From JAWVZB01 sp033722375 (GTDB taxonomy: Bacteria; Actinomycetota; Nitriliruptoria; Nitriliruptorales; Nitriliruptoraceae), in the NCBI GenBank assembly GCA_033722375.1, contig JAWVZB010000043.1:1-25484 (forward strand): a stretch of 25,484 nt of DNA. The letters are read 5' to 3'. Made by a program: the position numbers and the translations under genes. Below the pieces are notes generated by a model. That model worked only from the letters and a program-made list of their open reading frames with translations. It ran no database searches and was not told where the DNA came from. Position 1 is the stretch's first letter; each line of letters begins with the position of its first letter. Shown here piece by piece: positions 15,105 to 24,284 of this stretch.

Positions 15105-18100
15105 GTGACGTCCCTCCACACGGACACCGACTGGTACCGCGACGCCATCATCTACGAGCTGCACGTTCGGGCGTTCAGTGACTCGAACGGCGACGGGATC
15201 GGTGATCTCCGCGGGCTGACCGACAAGCTCGACTACCTCCAGGACCTCGGTGTCACGGCCATCTGGGTGCTGCCGTTCTACCCCTCGCCGCTGCGTGACG
15301 ACGGCTACGACATCGCCGACTACACGGCGATCCACCCCGACTACGGCAACATGCGTCAGTTCAAGCGCTTCGTGAAGGAGGCGCACGAGCGGGGGCTCGC
15401 GGTCATCACCGAGCTCGTGATCAACCACACCTCCGACCAGCACCCCTGGTTCCAGCGCGCCGTGAACGCGCCTCCCGACAGCCGCTGGCGCGACTGGTAC
15501 GTGTGGAGCGACACCCCGGACAAGTGGCAGGACGTCCGGATCATCTTCCAGGACTTCGAGACCTCGAACTGGACCTGGCATCCCGAGGCACAGCAGTACT
15601 ACTGGCATCGGTTCTACAGCCACCAACCGGACCTGAACTTCGACAACCCCGAGGTGCAGGAGGCGGTCAAGAAGGTCCTCGACTACTGGTGCGAGATCGG
15701 CGTGGACGGGATGCGGCTCGACGCGATCCCCTACCTCTACGAGCGCGAAGGCACCAACGGCGAGAACCTCCCCGAGACCCACGAGTTCCTCAAGGACCTG
15801 AGGAAGCATCTCGACGCCAACTGGGAGGGACGGATGTTCCTCGCCGAGGCGAACCAGTGGCCCGAGGACGCCGCCGCCTACTTCGGGGACGGCGACGAAT
15901 GCCACATGAACTTCCACTTCCCGCTGATGCCGCGGCTCTTCATGGCGGTCAGCCAGGAGGACCGCTTCCCGATCATCGACATCCTCCAGCAGACCCCCGA
16001 GATCCCCGATGGCTCCCAGTGGGCGTTGTTCCTCCGCAACCACGACGAGCTGACCCTCGAGATGGTCACCGACGAGGAACGCGACTTCATGTACCGCGCC
16101 TACGCCCACGATCCGCGGATGCGGATCAACCTCGGGATCCGGCGGCGTCTCGCCCCGCTGCTCGGCAACGACCGGCGCCTGATCGAGCTCTTGAACTCGC
16201 TGCTGTTCTCCATGCCGGGAACGCCGGTCCTCTACTACGGCGACGAGATCGGGATGGGCGACAACGTCTACCTCGGTGATCGCAACGGGGTGCGCACCCC
16301 GATGCAGTGGAGCTCGGACAGGAACGCCGGGTTCTCGCGTGCCAACCCGCAGCGGCTGTACCTGCCACCGGTGATCGATCCCGAGTACCACTACGAGACC
16401 GTCAACGTCGAGGCCCAGCAGAACAACCCGCGGTCGCTCCTGTGGTGGATGAAGCGGCTCATCGCCCTGCGGAAGTCGACCAAGGTCTTCGGGCGCGGCA
16501 GCATCGAGTTCCTCTACCCCGACAACTCCAAGATCCTCGCCTTCGTGCGCGAGCACGTGGACGGTGACGAGGAGGAGCGCGTGCTCGTCGTCGCCAACCT
16601 CTCGCGGCACGCCCAGGTCTGCGAGCTCGACCTGTCCCAGTTCGAGGGCCTGTCGCTCGTCGAGATGTCGGGGCGGACCGCCTTCCCGACGATCACCGAC
16701 CAGCCCTACGTGCTGACGTTCGGGCCGTACCAGTTCTACTGGTTCTCGATCGAGCGCGCCCCGTCGCGGCTCACGCTGTCCAAGATGCGGCAGTTCGCCG
16801 ACGAGGACTCCCTCCCGATCGACGAGCTCGTCCCGACCGTGACGCTGAGCGGCGAGTGGCGGGCGCTCCTGCGCGGCCGTGGCAAGGAACGGCTCGAGGC
16901 GGCGCTCCCACAGGTGCTGCGCCGCCAACGGTGGTTCGGTGGCAAGGCCCGCGAGATCCGGGCGTGCCACATCACCGACGTCGCCCCGATCGGGAAGAAG
17001 GACGCGCCGGCGCTGCACATCCTCATCGTCCGTGTCGACTACGTGGACGGGGAACCGGAGGACTACGTCCTGCCGGTCGACTTCGCCGAGGGCGAGGATG
17101 CGGGCCGCATCGAGGCCACCACGCCGGGCGCGGTCCTGGCACAGGTGAAGGGCCAGGGTCAGCGCGGCCAGTCCGGGATCCTCTACGACGCGATGCAGAG
17201 CCCGGAGGCCGGCAGCGCGTTGCTGGACACCGCCGCGCGCACGCGACGGTTCAAGACCAACGCGGGGGAGGTGGTCGGCACCCGGCAGAAGCGCTTCGGG
17301 ACCGCCCGCGAGCTCGACGAGCTCACGCCGTCTGTGCTGCGGGGCGAGCAGTCCAACACGTCGGTCCTGTTCGGTGACCAGTTCCTCATGAAGATCCTCC
17401 GACGGCTCGAGCCCGGGACCAGTCCCGACGTCGAGATCGGCAACTACCTGGCGCACGAAGCCGGCCTCGAGCACGTCCCGGAGATGCTCGGCACGGTCGA
17501 TTACCAGCCGAAGGGTGCCGCCGAGCCGCGCACGCTCGCGATGGTGCAGCGCTTCGTCGCCAACGAGGGCGACGCGTGGGCGTTCACGCTCGACGAGCTC
17601 GAGCGGTTCTCGGAACGGATGCTCACCGACCCGCCTGACGCTGCGGGGCGGGTGCTCCCCGAAGCGTTGCCGGATCCGGTCAGCCTGGCGGCCGACGAGA
17701 TCCCCGACACCGTCCACGAGATCATCGGCCCCTACCTCGACGCCGCGATCCTCCTCGGACGGCGGACCGCGGAGCTCCACGCCGCGCTCGCCGACGGCGA
17801 GGGCAAGCCGTTCGCGCCGGAGTCCTTCACCGAGCTCTACCAACGGTCGCTCTACCAATCCATGCGCAACACGGTGCGGCGCGGGCTGCAGAGCGCGGCT
17901 CGCGGCGCCAAGAGCCTCGAGGACGAGAACACCCGTGAGGCGGTGAGGGCCCTGGCGCGCCGGGAGTCGGAGATCCTCGAGCGGCTCAAGGTCCTGTCCG
18001 ACAGCAAGATCGACACCGTCCGGATCCGCACCCACGGCGACTACCACCTCGGCCAGGTCCTGTGGACGGGGCGCGACTTCGTCATCATCGACTTCGAGGG

Positions 18101-18503
18101 TGAGCCTGCGCGCCCGCTCGGCGAGCGGCGCTTGAAGCGCTCGCCGCTGCGGGACGTGGCCGGCATGATCCGGTCGTTCCACTACGCCGCATCCTCCGCG
18201 CTCAGGTTCCAGGGCGAGCGGGGCGCGTTCCAGCCCGACAGCGAGCAGGGCGACGAGCTCGCGGGTTGGATCGTCTACTGGTACCGCTGGGTCTCCGCCG
18301 CCTTCCTCCGCGGCTACCTCGAAGCAGCCGGCGATGCCGACTTCGTCCCGTCCGACCCCGAGCACACGAGGATCCTCCTCGATGCGTTCGTGCTCGAGAA
18401 GGCCGTCTACGAGCTCGGCTACGAGATGAACAACCGTCCCGACTGGGTCTCGCTGCCCCTCGGCGGGATCGCCGAGGTGCTCGGTGACCACGAGGGCAGT
18501 TGA
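15105..18503 (+). CDS. treS: Trehalose synthase-maltokinase fusion (TreS-Mak)
   Basis: 1132 residues, two enzymes in one chain. Residues 1-about 550 are a GH13 trehalose synthase that interconverts trehalose and maltose. The catalytic triad is nucleophile Asp206 (GMRLDAIPYLYEREG), Glu248 (FLAEANQWPED) and Asp314 (LRNHDELTLEM), with the family N-terminus DWYRDAIIYELHVRAFSDSN. Residues from about 575 are a maltokinase that makes alpha-maltose 1-phosphate from maltose and ATP: RRQRWFGGKAREI near its start, an N-terminal lobe with VLFGDQFLMKILRRLEPG, then the kinase motifs HGDYHLGQVL (His977, Asp979) and FVIIDFEGEP (Asp996). The fusion is known in several actinobacteria and other phyla and channels maltose to GlgE, encoded directly upstream. 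GTG start with GAGGAG (15088-15093) at a rather long spacing of 11 bases. Both active sites appear intact. Confidence 0.97.
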   Translation: MTSLHTDTDWYRDAIIYELHVRAFSDSNGDGIGDLRGLTDKLDYLQDLGVTAIWVLPFYPSPLRDDGYDIADYTAIHPDYGNMRQFKRFVKEAHERGLAVITELVINHTSDQHPWFQRAVNAPPDSRWRDWYVWSDTPDKWQDVRIIFQDFETSNWTWHPEAQQYYWHRFYSHQPDLNFDNPEVQEAVKKVLDYWCEIGVDGMRLDAIPYLYEREGTNGENLPETHEFLKDLRKHLDANWEGRMFLAEANQWPEDAAAYFGDGDECHMNFHFPLMPRLFMAVSQEDRFPIIDILQQTPEIPDGSQWALFLRNHDELTLEMVTDEERDFMYRAYAHDPRMRINLGIRRRLAPLLGNDRRLIELLNSLLFSMPGTPVLYYGDEIGMGDNVYLGDRNGVRTPMQWSSDRNAGFSRANPQRLYLPPVIDPEYHYETVNVEAQQNNPRSLLWWMKRLIALRKSTKVFGRGSIEFLYPDNSKILAFVREHVDGDEEERVLVVANLSRHAQVCELDLSQFEGLSLVEMSGRTAFPTITDQPYVLTFGPYQFYWFSIERAPSRLTLSKMRQFADEDSLPIDELVPTVTLSGEWRALLRGRGKERLEAALPQVLRRQRWFGGKAREIRACHITDVAPIGKKDAPALHILIVRVDYVDGEPEDYVLPVDFAEGEDAGRIEATTPGAVLAQVKGQGQRGQSGILYDAMQSPEAGSALLDTAARTRRFKTNAGEVVGTRQKRFGTARELDELTPSVLRGEQSNTSVLFGDQFLMKILRRLEPGTSPDVEIGNYLAHEAGLEHVPEMLGTVDYQPKGAAEPRTLAMVQRFVANEGDAWAFTLDELERFSERMLTDPPDAAGRVLPEALPDPVSLAADEIPDTVHEIIGPYLDAAILLGRRTAELHAALADGEGKPFAPESFTELYQRSLYQSMRNTVRRGLQSAARGAKSLEDENTREAVRALARRESEILERLKVLSDSKIDTVRIRTHGDYHLGQVLWTGRDFVIIDFEGEPARPLGERRLKRSPLRDVAGMIRSFHYAASSALRFQGERGAFQPDSEQGDELAGWIVYWYRWVSAAFLRGYLEAAGDADFVPSDPEHTRILLDAFVLEKAVYELGYEMNNRPDWVSLPLGGIAEVLGDHEGS

Positions 18504-18584
18504 TCGAACGGCCCGACCCCGCAGGAGGATCAGCAAGCACACACCACCACCCTGGACAGTGGCCCCACGACGAGAGGCCGGAAG

Positions 18585-20678
18585 ATGACCGACGACACGA
18601 CGACCAGGAAGCGACGGTCCGCGCGGGCGCACACGCAGGCGCCCGATGTCGCGCGGCGCGACGGAGATCCCGATCCGACCGCCCCGCCCCGCACCGACGA
18701 GGCCCCGGACGTCCCCGGCGCGGGCGCGAGCTCGATCTTCACCGACTACGACATCTACCTGTTCAACGAGGGCAGCCACGTCCGGCTCTGGGAGAAGCTC
18801 GGGGCGCGGCTCCGCGAGGTCGACGGCACGGTCGGCGTCCACTTCTCGGTGTGGGCTCCGAACGCCGAGTACGTGTCGGTGATCGGTGACTTCAACGGCT
18901 GGGACAAGTCGAGCCACGAGATGGCGCCCCGCGCCGACTCGGGGGTATGGGAGCTGTTCGTCCCCGAGGTCGGCAAGGGCGACAACTACAAGTTCCACAT
19001 CCGGTCCCGCCACGAGGGCTACACGGTCGACAAGGCGGACCCCTTCGCGGTCCACGCCGAGACCCCGCCCTACACCGCCTCGAAGATCTGGGACCTCGAC
19101 TACGACTGGGACGACGACGACTGGATGGACGAGCGGGGCGACCGCCAGGCGCTCGACCAGCCCATGTCGATCTACGAGCTCCACCTCGGGTCGTGGAAAC
19201 GCCTACCGGACGAGGACGACCGACCGCTCACGTACCGCGAGCTCGCCGACCCCCTGATCGACCACGTGACCGAGCTGGGGTTCACCCACGTCGAGTTCCT
19301 GCCGATCATGGAGCACCCGTTCGGCGGGTCGTGGGGCTACCAGACCACCGGCTACTTCGCCCCGACGAGCCGCTTCGGCACGCCCCAGGACCTCAAGTAC
19401 CTCATCGACCGGCTCCACCAGGCCGGCATCGGCGTGATCCTCGACTGGGTCCCGAGCCACTTCCCGAGCGACGAGCACGGGCTCGCCTACTTCGACGGCA
19501 CGCACCTGTTCGAGCACGCGGACCCGCGCTTGGGCTACCACCCGGACTGGAACAGCTACATCTTCAACTACGGCCGGCACGAGGTGCAGAGCTTCCTCTT
19601 GTCCTCCGCGCTGTTCTGGCTCGAGGAGTACCACGTCGACGGGCTGCGGGTCGACGCGGTCGCCTCGATGCTCTACCTCGACTACTCGCGACGCGAAGGT
19701 GAGTGGATCCCCAACGAGTGGGGCGGCAACGAGAACGTCGACGCGATCCAGTTCCTGCGCCGCTTCAACGAGGAGATCTACGCCGCTTACCCCGGGGTGC
19801 AGACCCTCGCCGAGGAGTCCACGGCGTGGCCGATGGTGTCCCGGCCCACCTACATCGGGGGCCTTGGGTTCGGGCTCAAGTGGGACATGGGGTGGATGCA
19901 CGACACCCTCGAGTACCTGTCCCACGAGCCGGTGCACCGGAGCTACCACCACGACCAGCTCACGTTCCGGGCGATGTACGCCTACAGCGAGAACTACTGC
20001 CTGCCGTTGAGCCACGACGAGGTCGTGCACGGCAAGGGGTCACTGGTCAACAAGATGCCAGGCGACGACTGGCAGAAGTTCGCGAACCTCCGGGCGCTGT
20101 ACGGCTACATGTTCACCCAGCCCGGCAAGAAGCTGCTCTTCATGGGGCAGGAGTTCGCGCAGTGGCAGGAGTGGGGCCACGAGCGGTCGCTCGACTGGCA
20201 CCTGCTGGACTACGAGCCTCACCAGGGGGTGCAACGCTGCCTCTCGGACATCGCGACGCTGTACCGGGAGCTGCCGGCGCTTCACGCCGGCGACGCAGAA
20301 CCGTTCGGGTTCGAGTGGATCGATGCCACCGATTGGGAGCAGTCCGTGATCGCCTACCTGCGCAAGTCGCGGGGCGACGAGGACGTCGCGCTGGTGGTGT
20401 GCAACTTCACGCCGATCCCGCGCGACAACTACCGCATCGGGGTGCCCCGCTCGGGGTTCTGGCGCGAGGCGTTCAACTCCGACGCGGCCGAGTACGGCGG
20501 GGCGGGCATCGGCAACTTCGGCGGCGTCGAAGCCACGCCGCTGCCCTTCCATGGCCGCAGCCACTCGATCAACCTGACCCTGCCGCCGTTGTCGGTCATG
20601 GTGTTCGTGCCTGGCGATCCACCTCAGACCGAGCCAGGCGATACGGCTACGACGCGAGCGGGGCGAGGCGGGCCGTGA
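18585..20678 (+). CDS. glgB: 1,4-alpha-glucan branching enzyme GlgB (GH13)
   Basis: 697 residues; cuts alpha-1,4 chains and transfers them to form alpha-1,6 branches. Residues 1-50 are polar, proline/aspartate-rich and probably disordered. A CBM48 domain follows (VHFSVWAPNAEYVSVIGDFNGW, about 84-175), then the GH13 barrel with ELHLGSWKR, EFLPIMEHPFGGSWGYQTTGYFAP (read in parts), nucleophile Asp357 (GLRVDAVASMLYLDY), acid/base Glu410 (TLAEESTAWP) and Asp478 (LSHDEVVHGKGS). Spacing equals that of E. coli Asp405, Glu458 and Asp526. The C-terminal beta domain ends at LPPLSVMVFVPG. Shorter than two-module N-terminal GlgBs, so only one CBM48 is present. ATG start with GAGAGG 7 bases upstream; 81 bases separate it from treS-mak. 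The last 32 bases overlap the convergent tryptophanase gene. Confidence 0.96.
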   Translation: MTDDTTTRKRRSARAHTQAPDVARRDGDPDPTAPPRTDEAPDVPGAGASSIFTDYDIYLFNEGSHVRLWEKLGARLREVDGTVGVHFSVWAPNAEYVSVIGDFNGWDKSSHEMAPRADSGVWELFVPEVGKGDNYKFHIRSRHEGYTVDKADPFAVHAETPPYTASKIWDLDYDWDDDDWMDERGDRQALDQPMSIYELHLGSWKRLPDEDDRPLTYRELADPLIDHVTELGFTHVEFLPIMEHPFGGSWGYQTTGYFAPTSRFGTPQDLKYLIDRLHQAGIGVILDWVPSHFPSDEHGLAYFDGTHLFEHADPRLGYHPDWNSYIFNYGRHEVQSFLLSSALFWLEEYHVDGLRVDAVASMLYLDYSRREGEWIPNEWGGNENVDAIQFLRRFNEEIYAAYPGVQTLAEESTAWPMVSRPTYIGGLGFGLKWDMGWMHDTLEYLSHEPVHRSYHHDQLTFRAMYAYSENYCLPLSHDEVVHGKGSLVNKMPGDDWQKFANLRALYGYMFTQPGKKLLFMGQEFAQWQEWGHERSLDWHLLDYEPHQGVQRCLSDIATLYRELPALHAGDAEPFGFEWIDATDWEQSVIAYLRKSRGDEDVALVVCNFTPIPRDNYRIGVPRSGFWREAFNSDAAEYGGAGIGNFGGVEATPLPFHGRSHSINLTLPPLSVMVFVPGDPPQTEPGDTATTRAGRGGP

Positions 20679-22026
20679 AGTGGCGGAGCCAGCGGGGCTG
20701 CTCGATGATCCGGTACCCCCGCAGGTCCGGCGCCCGGCCGGCCACGGCGGCGATGACCTCGCCGACGTAATCCACGTGGCTCTGGGTGTAGACCCGCCGG
20801 GGGAGGGCCAGGCGCACCAGCTCGTGAGGGGCGGGCTCGTCCGGCCCGTCCTCCCGTGCTCGACCGAACATGAGCGTGCCGATCTCGACCCCCCGCACGC
20901 CGCCCTCGAGGTACAGCTCGCAGGCCAGTGCCTGGGCCGGGTACTCGTAGGGCGGGATGTGCGGGAGGAAGGCACCTGCGTCCAGGTAGACGGCGTGGCC
21001 GCCGGCGGGGCGCACCGTGGGGACCCCGGCCTTCCACGCCTTCTCCGCGAGGTACTCCGCGGTGCGCGTGCGGTAGCGCAGGTAGTCGGGGTCGGTGACC
21101 TCGAGCAGCCCCTGCGCGGTCGCCTCGAGGTCCCGCCCCGCCAGACCGCCATAGGTCGGGAAGCCCTCGGTCAGGACGAGGTTCTCTCGGCACCGTGCGG
21201 CGAGCTTCCGGTCGTTCATCGCGAGGAACCCGCCGATGTTGCCGAAGCCGTCCTTCTTGAGGCTCATCGTGCAGCCGTCGGCCAACCGGAAGAGCTCCTC
21301 GGCGATCTCGCGTGGGGTGCGATCGCCCTGTCCGTCCTCGCGGGTCTTGATGAACCAGGCGTTCTCCGCGAAACGGCAGGCGTCGAGGAACAGGGGGACC
21401 CCCGCGTCGTGACACAGGTCTCGGACGGCACGGAGGTTGGCGAGGGAGGCTGGCTGGCCACCGCCGGAGTTGTTGGTGATCGTCATCATCACCAGCGGGA
21501 CGTGGTCGGCGTCCTCGCGCAGGGTCCGCTCGAGTGCGTCGAGGTCCATGTCGCCCTTGAACGGTGCTTCGGAGGACAGGTCGGCGGCCTCTCGGCAGGG
21601 GAGATCGCGGGCCTCCGCGCCCTGGTGTTCCACGTTGGCTCGGGTCGTGTCGAAGTGGGTGTTGTTGGGGACGACGTCCCCGGCAGTCACCGTCTCGCTG
21701 AACAGGATCCGCTCGGCGGCCCTGCCCTGGTGGGTGGGGATGACGTGGGTGAAGCCAGTCAGTTCCCGAACGACCCGCTCGAAGCGGTCGAAGGAGCGCG
21801 CTCCCGCATAGGACTCGTCGCCCCGCATCATCGCGCCCCACTGCTCGGCCGACATCGCGCCGGTTCCGGAGTCGGTCAGGAGGTCGATGAGCACGTCGTC
21901 GGCGTGGAGCGCGAACAGGTTGTAGCCGACGGCCCGGAGCCGATCCTCACGCTGCGTCCGGCTCGTGAACGCCAGTGGCTCCACGCTCTTGATGCGGAAC
22001 GGCTCGATGATCGTGCGGTGCGGCAC
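20647..22026 (-). CDS. tnaA: Tryptophanase (tryptophan indole-lyase), PLP-dependent
   Basis: 459 residues, the normal length for the tryptophanase/tyrosine phenol-lyase family, which splits the amino acid into an aromatic leaving group, pyruvate and ammonia. The PLP lysine is Lys258 in MSLKKDGFGNIGG; Tyr73 (GDESYAG), THQGRAAE, GGQPASLAN and DACRFAENAWFIK are family motifs. Residues that separate the two activities point to tryptophan: Asp126 (HFDTT, Thr in tyrosine lyase), Val380 and Ile382 (GVEIG, where tyrosine lyase has MERG), and His449 (LRHFTARL, Phe in tyrosine lyase). Some N-terminal segments (PFRIKSVE, AGYN-like VGYNLF, MSAEQWGAMM) nevertheless resemble tyrosine lyase. GTG start with GGAG upstream. 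No tnaC leader peptide or tnaB permease is visible. It lies 104 bases downstream of typA on the same strand, separated by hairpins. Confidence 0.9.
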   Translation of the reverse strand: MPHRTIIEPFRIKSVEPLAFTSRTQREDRLRAVGYNLFALHADDVLIDLLTDSGTGAMSAEQWGAMMRGDESYAGARSFDRFERVVRELTGFTHVIPTHQGRAAERILFSETVTAGDVVPNNTHFDTTRANVEHQGAEARDLPCREAADLSSEAPFKGDMDLDALERTLREDADHVPLVMMTITNNSGGGQPASLANLRAVRDLCHDAGVPLFLDACRFAENAWFIKTREDGQGDRTPREIAEELFRLADGCTMSLKKDGFGNIGGFLAMNDRKLAARCRENLVLTEGFPTYGGLAGRDLEATAQGLLEVTDPDYLRYRTRTAEYLAEKAWKAGVPTVRPAGGHAVYLDAGAFLPHIPPYEYPAQALACELYLEGGVRGVEIGTLMFGRAREDGPDEPAPHELVRLALPRRVYTQSHVDYVGEVIAAVAGRAPDLRGYRIIEQPRWLRHFTARLAPLAS

Positions 22027-22083
22027 CCCGGGCTCCGTCGTTCGCCTGGTCGACGGCCCGAGCGTGGCTCAGTCGAGGTGGGT

Positions 22084-22128
22084 GTCACCAGGGCCGAACG
22101 GCTCTGCTGGTGACCGACGACCGTCGGT
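22084..22128 (-). terminator. Two adjacent hairpins between typA and tnaA
   Basis: On the coding strand the first hairpin after the typA stop is ACCGAC/GTCGGT (22113-22118 with 22123-22128, 4-base loop). The second is GTCACCAG/CTGGTGAC, a perfect 8-bp stem (22084-22091 with 22107-22114) around a 15-base loop with an inner GCC/GGC pairing. They share two bases, so they could be mutually exclusive. No T-run follows. Most simply a typA terminator; an effect on tnaA readthrough is possible. Confidence 0.45.
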
Positions 22129-22130
22129 GA

Positions 22131-23972
<1,842 letters not shown>

Positions 23973-24284
23973 GGGGAAGCCTTCGGGAAGAGACATGTTC
24001 GGCGGCCGACGAGCGCGGTGCGCCGCGCCTCAGGACGGTACCCCCGGGCACCCCCGCGCAGAGCGCCCAGACGTGGGAGGTGGTTCGTTCCATCCTCGGA
24101 GCGACTCGTTCGTATTTCCACGAACGAGTTGTTCGTAGTCTGACGAACGAGTTGGCCGGTCGACACGGTCGGGGGGTGGGTTGTGGTCGCCCAGCCACCC
24201 AGGGTGTGCGAGCAGTGCACGACCGTGCTGTGGATAGCTCCCACAGCGCCAGGACGTGTCACACCCGCTGCGTAGGGTGTCTGC
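23973..24284. other. Intergenic region between typA and the DUF222/HNH gene
   Basis: This is the only stretch above 300 bases without a gene. Besides the half-site array it holds a hairpin GCTGTGG/CCACAGC (24227-24233 with 24241-24247). A TANNNT hexamer TAGGGT (24272-24277) seven bases before ATG 24285 would place the transcription start at or next to the start codon, that is, a leaderless mRNA. TACCGT (complement of 24035-24040) could be a typA -10. No -35 elements are convincing and no short gene is supported. Confidence 0.5.
24104..24154. promoter_or_regulatory. Tandem dyad array of GTTCGT/ACGAAC half-sites (putative operator)
   Basis: Four alternating half-sites lie at 24108-24113 (GTTCGT), 24120-24125 (ACGAAC), 24131-24136 (GTTCGT) and 24143-24148 (ACGAAC). 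They start 11-12 bases apart, about one helical turn. They form two copies of GTTCGT-N6-ACGAAC spaced 23 bases. The first dyad extends to a perfect 10-bp inverted repeat ACTCGTTCGT/ACGAACGAGT, and the 12-mer ACGAACGAGTTG occurs twice directly (24120 and 24143). A further GTTCGT stands at 24083. The block is visibly richer in A/T than its surroundings. It is about 130 bases from both the typA start and the DUF222 gene start. Operator for a dimeric regulator is the simplest reading; a stem-loop in either transcript is an alternative. Confidence 0.6.

Noticed and set aside
14988..19184. A 1398-codon open frame on the - strand spanning glgE, treS-mak and glgB
   Set aside because: It is antisense to three genes with intact catalytic residues. 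In high-GC coding DNA the antisense frame rarely meets stops because TCA, TTA and CTA codons are avoided. Its product is a low-complexity Val/Glu/Arg/Leu-rich sequence with no recognisable domain.
24104..24154. CRISPR array or tRNA/rRNA gene
   Set aside because: The repeats are too short (6-12 bases) with 6-base spacers for CRISPR, and I saw no tRNA cloverleaf or rRNA segment anywhere in the window.
24229..24237. TGTGGATAG, one mismatch from a DnaA box
   Set aside because: A single copy inside a hairpin, with no cluster of boxes, AT-rich unwinding region or dnaA/dnaN neighbours; not an origin.
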